Shown here: one piece after another, positions 42,634-51,497 of the stretch
How the letters are laid out: every line of letters begins with the position of its first letter
Position numbering within the stretch: the stretch's first letter is position 1
Assembly (NCBI GenBank): GCA_965229605.1
Contig: OZ245892.1
Coordinates: 2,418,001-2,482,000, forward strand
From: G965229605 sp965229605
Lineage (GTDB): Bacteria > Pseudomonadota > Alphaproteobacteria > CBDDJK01
Length of the DNA: 64,000 nt
Direction of reading: 5' to 3'
Made by a program: the position numbers and the translations under genes
The notes under the pieces: generated by a model
Told to the model about the DNA's origin: nothing
The model's input: the letters and a program-made list of their open reading frames with translations, nothing else
The model's database searches: none

Positions 42634-45600
42634 ATGTCCATGACAACCCCATCACAAGTAATTTCGGCGCAAAAAGACCCGACACACATAAATCAGGCTC
42701 TTCGGCTGGCGGTTGATATTGGCGGGACATTTACGGACACGGTGCTGGCAGGCCCGGTTTTGGCGGATACAATGCTGGCAGGTGGGGAAGGCATGATTGC
42801 TTCGACCAAAACCCTGACCACCCATAAGAATCCTGCGGACGGGGCGCTGGAGGGTTCTTTGCGGGTGATGGAATCCAGCGGCCATCATCTGTCGGAGGTC
42901 AAAGGCTTTATCCACGGCACGACCTTGGCGACCAATGCGTTGATTGAGCGTCGGGGTGCGGTTGTTGCGACTTTATGCACGGCGGGTTTTCGTGACATCC
43001 TTGATATTGGTTATGAGCGGCGTTATGCGCAATATGACATCAATCTGGAGAAGCCAGATCTGCTGGTGCCACGGGAGCGTTCTTTTGTCATTCGTGAGCG
43101 CATATCTGCCGAGGGCGAGGTCCTGGTTGCGCTGGACGAGCAAGCGATTGACGGTTTGCTGGTAGAGATTGACGAAAGCGGGGCGGAGGCCCTGGCGATT
43201 TGTCTGTTGCATTCTTATGCCAACCCGACCCATGAGCAGCGTCTGCGTGAGGTGATTACCCGCAAGCGTCCGCGGTTGGTGGTTTCGATTTCCTGCGAGG
43301 TCAGCCCGGAGGCCCGCGAGTTTGACCGTCTTTGCACGGTTGTCGCCAATGCCTATATCCAGCCTTTGATGGAGAATTATCTTGAGCGGTTTGTGGCGCA
43401 ATTCAGAGAGGAGGGGCTGAACTGTCCGATTCTGATGATGACGGCTGGTGGCGGCATGTGCACGGTCGAGACGGCGCGCCGTTTTCCGATTCGGCTGGTT
43501 GAGAGCGGTCCGGCGGGTGGAGCCATTCTTGCGGCCAAAATAGCTGCTGATCTTAAGCAGGACAGAGGCATTGACGAGGTTTTGTCCTTTGATGTTGGCG
43601 GGACAACGGCGAAACTTTGCCTGATTGACCAGGCGCGACCGCAGACCTCGCGCTCCTTTGAGATTGCCCGGGCGGCGCGGTTTATCAAGGGGTCAGGGAT
43701 GCCGGTGCGGATTCCGGTGATTGACATGATTGAAATAGGCGCAGGCGGCGGGTCGATTGCTGATGTTGATCATCTGGGCCGGTTGGCGGTCGGGCCACAA
43801 TCAGCCGGATCAGAGCCTGGTCCGGTGGCTTTTATGCGTGGCGGCAGCCGGGCAACCGTGACTGACAGCGATATTGCCCTTGGCTATATTGTGCCGGATA
43901 TTTTTGCCGAAGGCCATATCCAGCTTGATTCTGAAGCCGCCCGCCAGATATTGGCCGAAAAGATTGGCGGGAAGCTGGGTCTTGATGCGCGACAGGCGGC
44001 AGACGGCGTTTCCCGGATTGTTGATGAAAATATGGCGAGTGCCGGGCGGATGCACGCGGTTGAATCGGGCAAGGACCTTGGCAGCCGCACCATGATTGCT
44101 TTTGGCGGCAACGGCCCGCTTCATGCCACCCGGGTTGCCCGTTCGGCGGGCATCAACCATATTATTGTGCCGCCCAATCCCGGGGTCGGGTCGGCAGTCG
44201 GGTTTTTGTTTGCGCCGGTATCGTTTGACATTGTCCGTTCGCGCTATGCGCTGCTTGCGCAGCTTGATCTGCGGGCGATCAACCGTCTTTTTGAGGAGAT
44301 GATTGGCGAAGCCCGAGACATTGTCGCGCAAGGCAGCAATCACACATCAGATATAGCGACCGAGACCCGGCGCACGGCCTTTATGCGCTATAGGGGCCAG
44401 GGCCACGAGATTGCGATCAATTTGCCGGACCGTCCCCTGATAAAGGAGGATATTCAGTCCCTTACCGCAGCTTTTGAGGCTGAATATCGCCGCCAGTTTT
44501 CGCGTCCTGTGCCGGGGATGCAGATTGAGGTTCTGAACTGGGCAGTGCGGGTGGCCACGCAAGAGAAGGCTCCATCCCCGCCGCCGCCAGCCCGGCCTGT
44601 TCGTAGCGATTTTAGGGCAAAAACATCACGGACAATCATCTGCGATCTTGAGGGCATAGAAAAAGAGGCTGCTTTCATTGCCCGCGCTGATTTGAAGCCG
44701 GGCGATTATCTGGCGGGTCCGGCCCTGATCCATGAGCCGCAAACCACGACTCTGGTTTCGGCTGATTTTTCGGCAGAGATGGATGCGCTGGGCAATCTTG
44801 TCCTGACTCGTATTGGTCAGGAGCCGAAAAGGAGCCGGATGATTGCAGAAAATCACCCGCAAAAAACCTCGCCTGCCCGTTTGCAAGTCATGTGGAACCG
44901 GCTTTTGGCGGTTGTCGAAGAACAGGGTCAGACCCTGATCCGGGCAGCCTTCAGCCCGATTGTCCGCGAATGCGGCGATATTTCTGCCGGAATCTTTGAC
45001 GTGAAAGGCCGGATGCTGGCCCAGGCCGTCACCGGCACGCCGGGCCATATCAACACCATGGCCGAAGCCGTGCTGCATCTGTGCAAACGCTTTGCGCTTC
45101 AAGATATGAAGCCAGGCGATATCTATATGACCAATGACCCGTGGCTGGCCTCTGGTCATCTCAATGATTTCCTGCTGATGATGCCCGTGTTCCGGGCCGA
45201 AGTGATTATCGGCTTTACGGCTTGCACCTCGCACCTGGTTGATCTTGGCGGGCTTGGCATGGGACCGGAAGGGTCTGATATCTATGACGAAGGCCTGCTG
45301 ATCCCGCCTTGCAAACTGGTTGAAGAAGGCACGCCCAATGCACTTTTGCTCGATATTATCCGGGCAAATTCGCGTGAACCGATTGCCAACGAAGGCGATA
45401 TCTATGCCCTGATTGCCTGCTGCGAATCCGGGGCCAGACGACTGCTGACGATGATGGATGATTTCGCACTTGCTGACCTTTCAATGCTTGGCGATTATAT
45501 CATCGAAACCTCCCGCAAAGGTGCCATCGACGCCATCGCTGCCGTCCCGCCAGGGGTCTATAAAAATATACTCAAAATGGATGGCTATGAAAATGAACTG

Positions 45601-46506
45601 ACACTTCAGGCCACCCTCACCGTCACCCGCGATGCCATGCACGTCGATTTCACCGGGACCTCCGGCCTGTCCAAAAAAGGCATCAATGTGCCACTCAACT
45701 ACGCCACCGCCTATAGCGTCTTTGCCCTGCGCTGCCTGGTCGGACCAGATATCCCCAATAACGCCGGCTCGCTTGCCCCCTTCACCGTTGATGGACCCGA
45801 AAATTGTATCCTCAATGCCCGCCCGCCAGCACCCGTCGCCATGCGCCATACACTGGGGCAGGTGACCCCGGACCTGATCCTGGGATGCCTGCATCAGGCC
45901 TTGCCAGACAAGGTTCCTGCTGAAGGGGCCTCCTGCATGTTTGACCTGCCCATGCGCCATGCCCCCGAAGTCACCGCACAGGGCGGGCGGGAATTTGCCA
46001 TTGAACCCGTCCATAATGGCGGCACCGGCGCAAGGCCTCATGCAGACGGTTTATCGGCCACGGCCTATCCTTCCGGGGTCTTTGGCTCGCAAGTTGAAAT
46101 CACCGAAAGCGTGGCCCCGGTCGTGATGTGGCGGCGGGAATTGCTGCCCGATTCCGGCGGGCCCGGCACCTATCGCGGCGGGCTGGGCCAACGGATTGAA
46201 ATGACATCTGCCAATGATGCCCCCTTTATCGTCTTTTTGTCGGTCGAGCGGCTGAAATTCCCGGCGCAGGGCCGGATGGGCGGCTTGCCCGGCGCACCGG
46301 GGCGAATTCGCTTCCGTGATGGAAAGCGCGATATTCCGGGCAAAGGCGAACTACGGGTCGCACCCGGTGACTATCTGATCTTTGATACCCCCGGCGGCGG
46401 TGGCTTTGGCCCGCCAGACCAGCGCGACCGCGATAAATTGCGGCTTGATCTTGTGCGCGGCCTTGTCACCAAAAAGGGCGCGATGGCTTACGGAAAGGCG
46501 AAATGA
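42634..46506 (+). CDS. Fused hydantoinase/oxoprolinase (HyuA-HyuB, 5-oxoprolinase-like)
   Basis: 1,290 residues. The HyuA half (about 15-700) begins LRLAVDIGGTFTDTVLAG, has FIHGTTLATNALIERRGA, SCEVSPEAREFDR, and the ATP-binding SFDVGGTTAKLCLI. The HyuB half starts near 735 (RLQVMWNRLLAVVEEQGQTLIRAAFSPIVRECGDIS) and contains GDIYMTNDPWLASGHLNDF and the C-terminal GGGGFGPP-like motif. Bacterial versions are usually two genes; the fused form resembles eukaryotic 5-oxoprolinase in length. It would hydrolyse a cyclic amide (5-oxoproline, hydantoin or N-methylhydantoin) with ATP. It is immediately followed (no gap) by an aminotransferase. Confidence 0.88.
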   Translation: MSMTTPSQVISAQKDPTHINQALRLAVDIGGTFTDTVLAGPVLADTMLAGGEGMIASTKTLTTHKNPADGALEGSLRVMESSGHHLSEVKGFIHGTTLATNALIERRGAVVATLCTAGFRDILDIGYERRYAQYDINLEKPDLLVPRERSFVIRERISAEGEVLVALDEQAIDGLLVEIDESGAEALAICLLHSYANPTHEQRLREVITRKRPRLVVSISCEVSPEAREFDRLCTVVANAYIQPLMENYLERFVAQFREEGLNCPILMMTAGGGMCTVETARRFPIRLVESGPAGGAILAAKIAADLKQDRGIDEVLSFDVGGTTAKLCLIDQARPQTSRSFEIARAARFIKGSGMPVRIPVIDMIEIGAGGGSIADVDHLGRLAVGPQSAGSEPGPVAFMRGGSRATVTDSDIALGYIVPDIFAEGHIQLDSEAARQILAEKIGGKLGLDARQAADGVSRIVDENMASAGRMHAVESGKDLGSRTMIAFGGNGPLHATRVARSAGINHIIVPPNPGVGSAVGFLFAPVSFDIVRSRYALLAQLDLRAINRLFEEMIGEARDIVAQGSNHTSDIATETRRTAFMRYRGQGHEIAINLPDRPLIKEDIQSLTAAFEAEYRRQFSRPVPGMQIEVLNWAVRVATQEKAPSPPPPARPVRSDFRAKTSRTIICDLEGIEKEAAFIARADLKPGDYLAGPALIHEPQTTTLVSADFSAEMDALGNLVLTRIGQEPKRSRMIAENHPQKTSPARLQVMWNRLLAVVEEQGQTLIRAAFSPIVRECGDISAGIFDVKGRMLAQAVTGTPGHINTMAEAVLHLCKRFALQDMKPGDIYMTNDPWLASGHLNDFLLMMPVFRAEVIIGFTACTSHLVDLGGLGMGPEGSDIYDEGLLIPPCKLVEEGTPNALLLDIIRANSREPIANEGDIYALIACCESGARRLLTMMDDFALADLSMLGDYIIETSRKGAIDAIAAVPPGVYKNILKMDGYENELTLQATLTVTRDAMHVDFTGTSGLSKKGINVPLNYATAYSVFALRCLVGPDIPNNAGSLAPFTVDGPENCILNARPPAPVAMRHTLGQVTPDLILGCLHQALPDKVPAEGASCMFDLPMRHAPEVTAQGGREFAIEPVHNGGTGARPHADGLSATAYPSGVFGSQVEITESVAPVVMWRRELLPDSGGPGTYRGGLGQRIEMTSANDAPFIVFLSVERLKFPAQGRMGGLPGAPGRIRFRDGKRDIPGKGELRVAPGDYLIFDTPGGGGFGPPDQRDRDKLRLDLVRGLVTKKGAMAYGKAK

Positions 46507-47571
46507 ATGATCAAGGCGCGTGATCATATCCGTTCGATGGCGGCTTATCAACTGGCTGATTTGGGTGGGGCAAATATCATCTCGCTGGCCCAGAATGAAA
46601 GTGCCTTTGCCCCCAGCCCGGCAGCCATTGAAGCCGGGCAAAAATCCCTGAAGAAAGCACAGCTCTATCCTGACCCGGACTGGCCTGACCTGCGCGCCGC
46701 CATTGCCGAGGTTCACGGACTCCCGCCGCAAAATATTCTGTGCGGGGCCGGTTCCATGGAGCTGATCGGCTGTTTATTGCGCGCGTTTGCCGGGCCGGGC
46801 GACCGGGTGCTGGGCACCGACTATGGCTATGCCTATGTGGCCTCTGCCAGTGCTCAGGTCCAGGCCGATTATGTGAAAGCCCGTGAAATTGACCTGACAA
46901 TTTCAGTGGACGAGATTTTAAAGGCCCTGACGCCAGACACCCGTATCGTTTTTGTCTGCAATCCCGGCAATCCAACCGGCACCGCCATTCCGAATGCTGA
47001 AATCATCCGTCTGCGCCAGCAGCTTGCGGGCGATGTGCTTCTGGTGGTTGATCAGGCCTATGCCGAATTTATGGACCCTGTCCAGGACCCGGCAGCGGTT
47101 TTTGATCTGGTAAAACGCGGCGATACGGTGGTGATGCGCACCTTTTCCAAAGCCTATGGGCTTTCCGGGGCGCGGGTCGGCTGGGGCCTGTTCCCGCCAG
47201 CGATTGCGGCCGAGGTCCGCAAGCTGCTCAACCCCAATAATATATCGGTCCCCTCTCAGGCCATGGCCACCGCCGCCATGCGCGATCAAGCCCATATGCA
47301 GAAAATTGTCCAAAAAACCGCCGCTATACGGGACCGCTTTGCCGAATCCTGCCGCGAAGCTGGCTTGATTGTACCGCAAAGCCAGACGAATTTTGTCCTG
47401 ATCCGCTTTCCTGCCCTCAAGACCGCACAAAAGGCCGATGAAGCCTTGCGGGCAAAGGGTTTGCGGATGCGGGGGATAGCGGGCTATGGTCTGGGGGATT
47501 GCCTGCGGGCCACGATTTGCGAAGAAGCGATTATGGACCGTTGCCTGAAGATTCTGAAAGAGGTTGTCTGA
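46507..47571 (+). CDS. HisC-like class I/II aminotransferase
   Basis: 354 residues, histidinol-phosphate-aminotransferase-type PLP enzyme. VFVCNPGNPTGTAIPNAEI, VVDQAYAEFM and FSKAYGLSGARVGWGL with the Schiff-base Lys are diagnostic. The ATG directly follows the HyuA-HyuB stop, and the stop overlaps the racemase start by one nt (TGATG). No histidine biosynthesis genes are nearby, so its substrate is more likely linked to the amino acid released by the neighbouring hydantoinase than histidinol-phosphate. Confidence 0.85.
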   Translation: MIKARDHIRSMAAYQLADLGGANIISLAQNESAFAPSPAAIEAGQKSLKKAQLYPDPDWPDLRAAIAEVHGLPPQNILCGAGSMELIGCLLRAFAGPGDRVLGTDYGYAYVASASAQVQADYVKAREIDLTISVDEILKALTPDTRIVFVCNPGNPTGTAIPNAEIIRLRQQLAGDVLLVVDQAYAEFMDPVQDPAAVFDLVKRGDTVVMRTFSKAYGLSGARVGWGLFPPAIAAEVRKLLNPNNISVPSQAMATAAMRDQAHMQKIVQKTAAIRDRFAESCREAGLIVPQSQTNFVLIRFPALKTAQKADEALRAKGLRMRGIAGYGLGDCLRATICEEAIMDRCLKILKEVV

Positions 47572-48311
47572 TGATGCAGGAAACCCGAACCCGCGCCCGA
47601 ATTGGTGTGCTGGTGCCTTTCACCAACACCAACCTTGAAGCCGATATGATGCTGATGCGCTACCCGGATACAACGCTGCATTTTCAGCGTATGGGCGGCT
47701 ATGACAGCGACCAGATTCCAGGCGCAGCCCAGATGGCCGGGCTGGGAGCGTCAGATATCAGCCACGACCTGCGGATGCTGGCCGGGGTCCGCCCCGATGT
47801 CATTCTTTACGGATGCACATCGGCAACGCTTACCCACGGGCCTTCCTTCGATCAGCAGCTGGCCCGCGACATCAAGGCTCATTCAGGGGCCTTATGTTTT
47901 ACCGCTGCCGGGTCACTGATTGCCGCCCTTAAAAAACTCGGGGTTTCAAAAGTCGGTTTTTCTTCTCCCTATGTCGGTGAAATCAACAAACAGGCCGTTG
48001 ATTTTTTTGCACAAAACCAGATTGCAACCGTCAAGTCCTTTGATATAGGCCGCGACCTTGGCAATTACGGGCAGGGCGAATTAACCCCGGACGAGGTCTT
48101 TGATCTTGCCTGCCAGGCCGACCACCCCGATGCACAGGCTATTGTCCTCAGCTGCACCGATATGCGCGCCGTCGAAACCATCACCCGGATTGAACATGCC
48201 CTTACAAAGCCGGTTGTGACCTCTAACCAGGCCATGATGTTTGCCGTGATGCAGGCCCTCAACCTCCCGCACGATAACCATGCCCCCGGTTGCCTGTTCG
48301 ATTTTCTTTAG
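47571..48311 (+). CDS. Asp/Glu racemase-superfamily enzyme (maleate isomerase/arylmalonate decarboxylase-like)
   Basis: 246 residues. RIGVLVPFTNTNLEADMMLM is the N-terminal block of the maleate cis-trans isomerase group (RIG.LVPsSNTt.E). Two Cys in YGCTSATLTHGP and VLSCTDMRAVE occupy the positions of the catalytic pair. The family covers racemases, isomerases and decarboxylases acting at an acidic alpha-carbon. Start at ATG 47571, overlapping the aminotransferase stop. In this operon a racemase for a hydantoin, or its amino-acid product, is attractive but not proven. It converges with the metal transporter operon 2 nt away. Confidence 0.78.
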   Translation: MMQETRTRARIGVLVPFTNTNLEADMMLMRYPDTTLHFQRMGGYDSDQIPGAAQMAGLGASDISHDLRMLAGVRPDVILYGCTSATLTHGPSFDQQLARDIKAHSGALCFTAAGSLIAALKKLGVSKVGFSSPYVGEINKQAVDFFAQNQIATVKSFDIGRDLGNYGQGELTPDEVFDLACQADHPDAQAIVLSCTDMRAVETITRIEHALTKPVVTSNQAMMFAVMQALNLPHDNHAPGCLFDFL

Positions 48312-48313
48312 GC

Positions 48314-49195
48314 TTATTCTTCAAGGGCGGTGAGGAGGGTGGTCAGGTTATGGTTAAACATGGCGAGGTAGCTGGTGGCCGGGCCGCCGCGTTCCGACAG
48401 GGCATCGGAGAATAGCCGCCCGCCGATCTGCAAGCCAGTTTCATCGGCAATTTGCTGGACAAGGGCCGGGCTGGTGATATTTTCAACGAATAGCCCGGCA
48501 ACTTTTTCTTTGCGCAGCTGGGCAATCAATTCTGCAAGGGCCTGAGCAGAGGGTTCCGACTCGGTATCAATGCCAACCGGGGCCAGAAAGTTTAACCCAT
48601 AGGCATCAGCAAGATAACCAAAAGCATCATGGGCGGTGACGATGGTCCGGCGATCTTCTGGCAGACGGGCCAGCTTTTGCTTTGTGGTTTTATCAAGTGC
48701 TTGCAGCTTTGCGCTATAAGCTGCGGCATTGGCGGCAAAATCCCCGGCATGATCGGGCAGGATTTGTGTCATTGCGGCGGCAATATTCTGGACATAGACC
48801 ATCCCGTTGGTCAGCGCATTCCAGGCATGGGGGTCGGTTTCACCATTGACCTTTAGCGGGGTGATGCCTTCGGTGGCGATAAAGACCCGGGCTTTGGTGC
48901 CGGATTCGGCAATCAGAGCCTCGGCCCAGGTTTCAAAGCCAAGGCCGTTGACGAAGATCACGTCTGCCTCGGCTACGGCTTTTGCATCGGCGACCGAGGG
49001 TTGATAGATGTGCGCGTCTGCATCGGGCCCGACAATGGTGGTGACGGTTGCCTGATCGCCGACCACCTGTTCGACCATATCGCCGAGGATTGAGAAACTG
49101 GCCACCACACGCAGATCGTGTGCAACCGCCTGAAAACTGGTCAGCGCGAAAGAGATGGAAACCAGCCCGATAACAAGATATTTTTTGAAATTCAT
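48314..49195 (-). CDS. Metal ABC transporter substrate-binding protein (ZnuA family, cluster A-I)
   Basis: 293 residues with signal peptide MNFKKYLVIGLVSISFALTSFQAVA. DADAHIYQPSVAD, DPHAWNAL, TIVTAHDAFGYLADAYGL and FSDALS give metal ligands His, His, His and Asp. The third His is the zinc-type rather than manganese-type arrangement, but the His-rich loop of ZnuA is absent. The gene starts with an ATGA overlap with the permease gene. Because a cobalamin riboswitch heads this operon, the metal may be cobalt. A 45-bp copy of its 3' end lies at 42363-42406. Confidence 0.88.
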   Translation of the reverse strand: MNFKKYLVIGLVSISFALTSFQAVAHDLRVVASFSILGDMVEQVVGDQATVTTIVGPDADAHIYQPSVADAKAVAEADVIFVNGLGFETWAEALIAESGTKARVFIATEGITPLKVNGETDPHAWNALTNGMVYVQNIAAAMTQILPDHAGDFAANAAAYSAKLQALDKTTKQKLARLPEDRRTIVTAHDAFGYLADAYGLNFLAPVGIDTESEPSAQALAELIAQLRKEKVAGLFVENITSPALVQQIADETGLQIGGRLFSDALSERGGPATSYLAMFNHNLTTLLTALEE

Positions 49196-50109
49196 TGAGG
49201 ATGTCCGTTTGAAGGGAGTAGAGGGTTTGCCGGGAGTTTACGCCGCCATCTGCGCCATCTCCCTTCACCCAGGCCCCATCTTCCGAGCCCGAGCGGTGCA
49301 AAAAAGGCGGAGATCAGGAACAGGGCCCCGGAGGTCAGGACGATAGCCGGGCCGGACGGGGTTTCTGGCAGCAGGAAGGACAGGGTTAGCCCGATCCAGC
49401 AGCTGGCGAGGGCCAGCAGGAAGCTGAGGCCGAGTTGTCCGGTGATGGTATGGGCCCAGTATCGGGCGGCGGTTACGGGCAGGATCATCAGGCCGACGGC
49501 CATCAGGGTTCCGAGGGTTTTGAAGGCGGCGAGCAGGTTAAGCACCAGCAACAGCATGAAGGCCTGTTCGATGATCCAGGGGTGCTTGCTTTGCGCATTG
49601 AAGAAGACGGGGTCGCAGGTGCTGAGGATCAGGGGTCGCAGCAGCACGGCGAAGGAGAGCAGGGTTATGGTTGCGACGGCCCCGACCAGCAGCATGGAGT
49701 CGTCATCGATTCCGAGGATGGATCCGAACAGGAAGCTTTTAAGTGGCACGGCGGAGCCTGCGGCTGACAGGATGAAGATTCCGGCGGCCAGGGCGATCAG
49801 ATAGAGCGAGGCGAGGCTGGCATCGCTGCGCAGGATTGTTTTTCGGGCGAGCATTGTTGTGAAGATGGCGACTCCGATTCCGGCGATGAGTCCGCCGACC
49901 AGCAGGGAGAGGACGGACAGTCCGGCGACGACAAAGCCGATGACGACGCCGGGTGTGATGGCATGGGCCATGGCTTCCCCGGCCAGCGATAGGCGGCGCA
50001 ACACCAGAAAGCTTCCAACTGGCGCGACCGAGGCCGACAGCACGGTTGTGACGACAAAGGCCCGGCGCATAAAGGCGAAGCTCCACATTTCCTGGATCAG
50101 GTCGATCAT
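49192..50109 (-). CDS. Metal ABC transporter permease (ZnuB family)
   Basis: 305 residues, about eight membrane helices. Landmarks: FLVLRRLSLAGEAMAHAITPGVVIGF, the ABC-3 family signature region, and LVLNLLAAFKTLGTLMAVGLMILPVTAARYWA. It partners the ATPase (TGATG, 1-nt overlap) and the binding protein (ATGA overlap). The C-terminus is Arg-rich (GEGRWRRWRRKL). Confidence 0.9.
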   Translation of the reverse strand: MIDLIQEMWSFAFMRRAFVVTTVLSASVAPVGSFLVLRRLSLAGEAMAHAITPGVVIGFVVAGLSVLSLLVGGLIAGIGVAIFTTMLARKTILRSDASLASLYLIALAAGIFILSAAGSAVPLKSFLFGSILGIDDDSMLLVGAVATITLLSFAVLLRPLILSTCDPVFFNAQSKHPWIIEQAFMLLLVLNLLAAFKTLGTLMAVGLMILPVTAARYWAHTITGQLGLSFLLALASCWIGLTLSFLLPETPSGPAIVLTSGALFLISAFFAPLGLGRWGLGEGRWRRWRRKLPANPLLPSNGHPQ

Positions 50110-50915
50110 CAGGCGGCGCCTTTTACGAGCGGGTCCATATTATTAGCCAATGTGTTACGACGCGAACGAAACATCCAGTCGGCTTGGCCTGGCGAGAGAT
50201 ATTTTTGAGCCACAAGTCGTTCGGCGGTCAGAATATCGGCAACCGGTCCAAAGTCAGCTTTGCCGCCGCCCAGCAACAGCGCATGGCTGCAATGGTCCAG
50301 CACCGAGGACAGGTCATGCACCACCAGCACCACTGAACGGCCTTCATCACGCCAGTGGTCTATCAGGCTCAGCAAATGGGCTTCGGTGGTCTGGTCAACG
50401 GCAGCAAAAGGCTCATCAAGCAGAATCAGCGGCGCATCTTGCATGATCACCCGGGCAAAAAGCGCGCGCTGCAACTGCCCGCCAGACAGGGTGTGAATCG
50501 ATTGGTCAGCAATATCGGAAACCCCGGCCAGATCAAGGGCGGCATGGATTTTATCCCGCTCTATTCGGTCCAGTCGTTTGAACAAGCCAAGCCCTTTCCA
50601 GCTGCCCATGGCAACCAGATCACGCACCCGGAGCGGAAAGCGTTGATCAAACTCCCGCATCTGCGCAAGATAGCCGATTTCACCCGGCCTGCCGCCGGGC
50701 CAGGTCAGGCTGCCGGAAAGCGGCTCTTGCAGGCCAAGCAGCATTTTGACGAAAGTGCTTTTGCCTGCCCCGTTGGCCCCGAGAACCGCAAGAGTTGAGC
50801 CGCGTGCGATCTCCATGGTCAAGCCGGAAAAAAGCACCTGGTCTGGATAGCCTAACGCTAGGTCGCGGATATGAAGCATCACGGGCAACAGGGCCGGTCT
50901 CACAGCCGCTTTCAT
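50109..50915 (-). CDS. Metal ABC transporter ATP-binding protein (ZnuC family)
   Basis: 268 residues. Walker A GANGAGKST, Q-loop YLAQMREFD, signature TLSGGQLQRALFARVIM, Walker B LILLDEPFAAVDQTTE and H-loop VLVVHDLSSVLDHC. I chose the ATG at 50913-50915 because it forms an ATGA overlap with the upstream small membrane ORF; an ATG eight codons farther upstream and one 12 codons downstream are alternatives. Confidence 0.92.
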   Translation of the reverse strand: MKAAVRPALLPVMLHIRDLALGYPDQVLFSGLTMEIARGSTLAVLGANGAGKSTFVKMLLGLQEPLSGSLTWPGGRPGEIGYLAQMREFDQRFPLRVRDLVAMGSWKGLGLFKRLDRIERDKIHAALDLAGVSDIADQSIHTLSGGQLQRALFARVIMQDAPLILLDEPFAAVDQTTEAHLLSLIDHWRDEGRSVVLVVHDLSSVLDHCSHALLLGGGKADFGPVADILTAERLVAQKYLSPGQADWMFRSRRNTLANNMDPLVKGAA

Positions 50916-51079
50916 AATACCAGGCCTATCAAAAGCCACAGCAAAGCCGACGCTAAAGCCGCCCAGCCAACCAGCCCCATCGTGCTAAGGCCCGTTAAAC
51001 AAAAGCCGCCCGCTTTTATAACTTGGCCTCTATCCGGGCCTCTATCCGGGCCTATATCTTGAGAATCGTCACTCTGCAC
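50912..51079 (-). CDS. Small single-span membrane protein coupled to the metal transporter
   Basis: 55 residues if started at the GTG 51077-51079. It has a polar N-terminus with a GPDRGPDRG duplication and ends in one hydrophobic helix (LVGWAALASALLWLLIGLVL). The stop overlaps the ATPase start as ATGA, the same coupling used between permease and binding-protein genes. The GTG in turn overlaps the stop of the leader ORF. It is not recognisable as a known family; a small accessory subunit such as those of cobalt/nickel transporters is inference. Confidence 0.5.
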   Translation of the reverse strand: MQSDDSQDIGPDRGPDRGQVIKAGGFCLTGLSTMGLVGWAALASALLWLLIGLVL

Positions 51080-51146
51080 AGCAAGCTCTGCTCCAGCAAA
51101 GGCGCGGCAGAGCTGTAAATATGTCAGCAACAAAAGCGTAACACAT
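51069..51146 (-). CDS. Possible 25-codon leader ORF after the cobalamin riboswitch
   Basis: ATG at 51144-51146 is preceded by GGAGGGAG with eight nt spacing, the best ribosome binding site between the riboswitch and the transporter. It encodes MCYAFVADIFTALPRLCWSR plus five residues to a TGA at 51069-51071. The stop overlaps the GTG of the small membrane ORF in GTGCAGAGTGA. It could be a leader peptide through which the riboswitch controls translation. Confidence 0.4.
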   Translation of the reverse strand: MCYAFVADIFTALPRLCWSRACCAE

Positions 51147-51189
51147 CACTATCTCCCTCCAGGACACCCCGCCCGGGTTACGTTCAAAA

Positions 51190-51395
51190 TTCCTGATGGC
51201 AGGTCTCCTGACTTGCGGATCATCGCCTGCCCCCAACCCTTCCCAGGCCCGCCTTCTTAAAAGACCGCCCAGTGGCTTCTATCGGGGGTGCTTGCCGCCT
51301 ACAGTTGCGGGGGCAGTCACGGAATTGGCAACAAACCTGAAGGCCGCACCGTGTTCCCTGTTTCCTCCGGATACTAAAATCCGAAAACCATCACC
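51190..51395 (-). ncRNA. Cobalamin (adenosylcobalamin) riboswitch
   Basis: Read on the minus strand, the 3' part contains the B12 box AGTCAGGAGACCTGCCATC at 51194-51212. Upstream follow GGGAAGG, the core GCCACTGGG element near 51270, GACTGCCCCCGCAACTGTA around 51301-51319, and GGAAACAGGGAACACGGTG near 51347-51365. All elements of the cobalamin aptamer are in the right order and spacing. Its 3' end is 44 nt upstream of the leader ORF and about 275 nt before the ATPase gene, so it should repress the metal transporter operon when adenosylcobalamin is plentiful. Confidence 0.95.
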
Positions 51396-51403
51396 CTTGT
51401 CCT

Positions 51404-51437
51404 ATGCAGAATAATTTAAACTCTTTCAATCAATATT
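51404..51437 (+). promoter_or_regulatory. Shared upstream element, copy 1 (rhodanese gene)
   Basis: ATGCAGAATAATTTAAACTC recurs with one mismatch at 52417-52436, followed in both places by a C/T-rich segment and A-rich ATATTT. It lies about 60-95 nt upstream of the rhodanese start. The TATAAT-like AGAATAATTT suggests a promoter. Confidence 0.45.
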
Positions 51438-51497
51438 TGCATGATCAAAAATAACAAATCAGCTATTCTAAAAATCCCGAAGAAAAGGACACGCAAA

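Noticed and set aside
43810..44343. Open frame opposite the HyuA-HyuB gene
   Set aside because: No start signal or domain; the sense gene is unambiguous.
48314..51079. Straightforward zinc transporter ZnuABC under Zur
   Set aside because: The cobalamin riboswitch directly upstream and missing His-rich loop argue for another metal; no Zur-like palindrome was seen.
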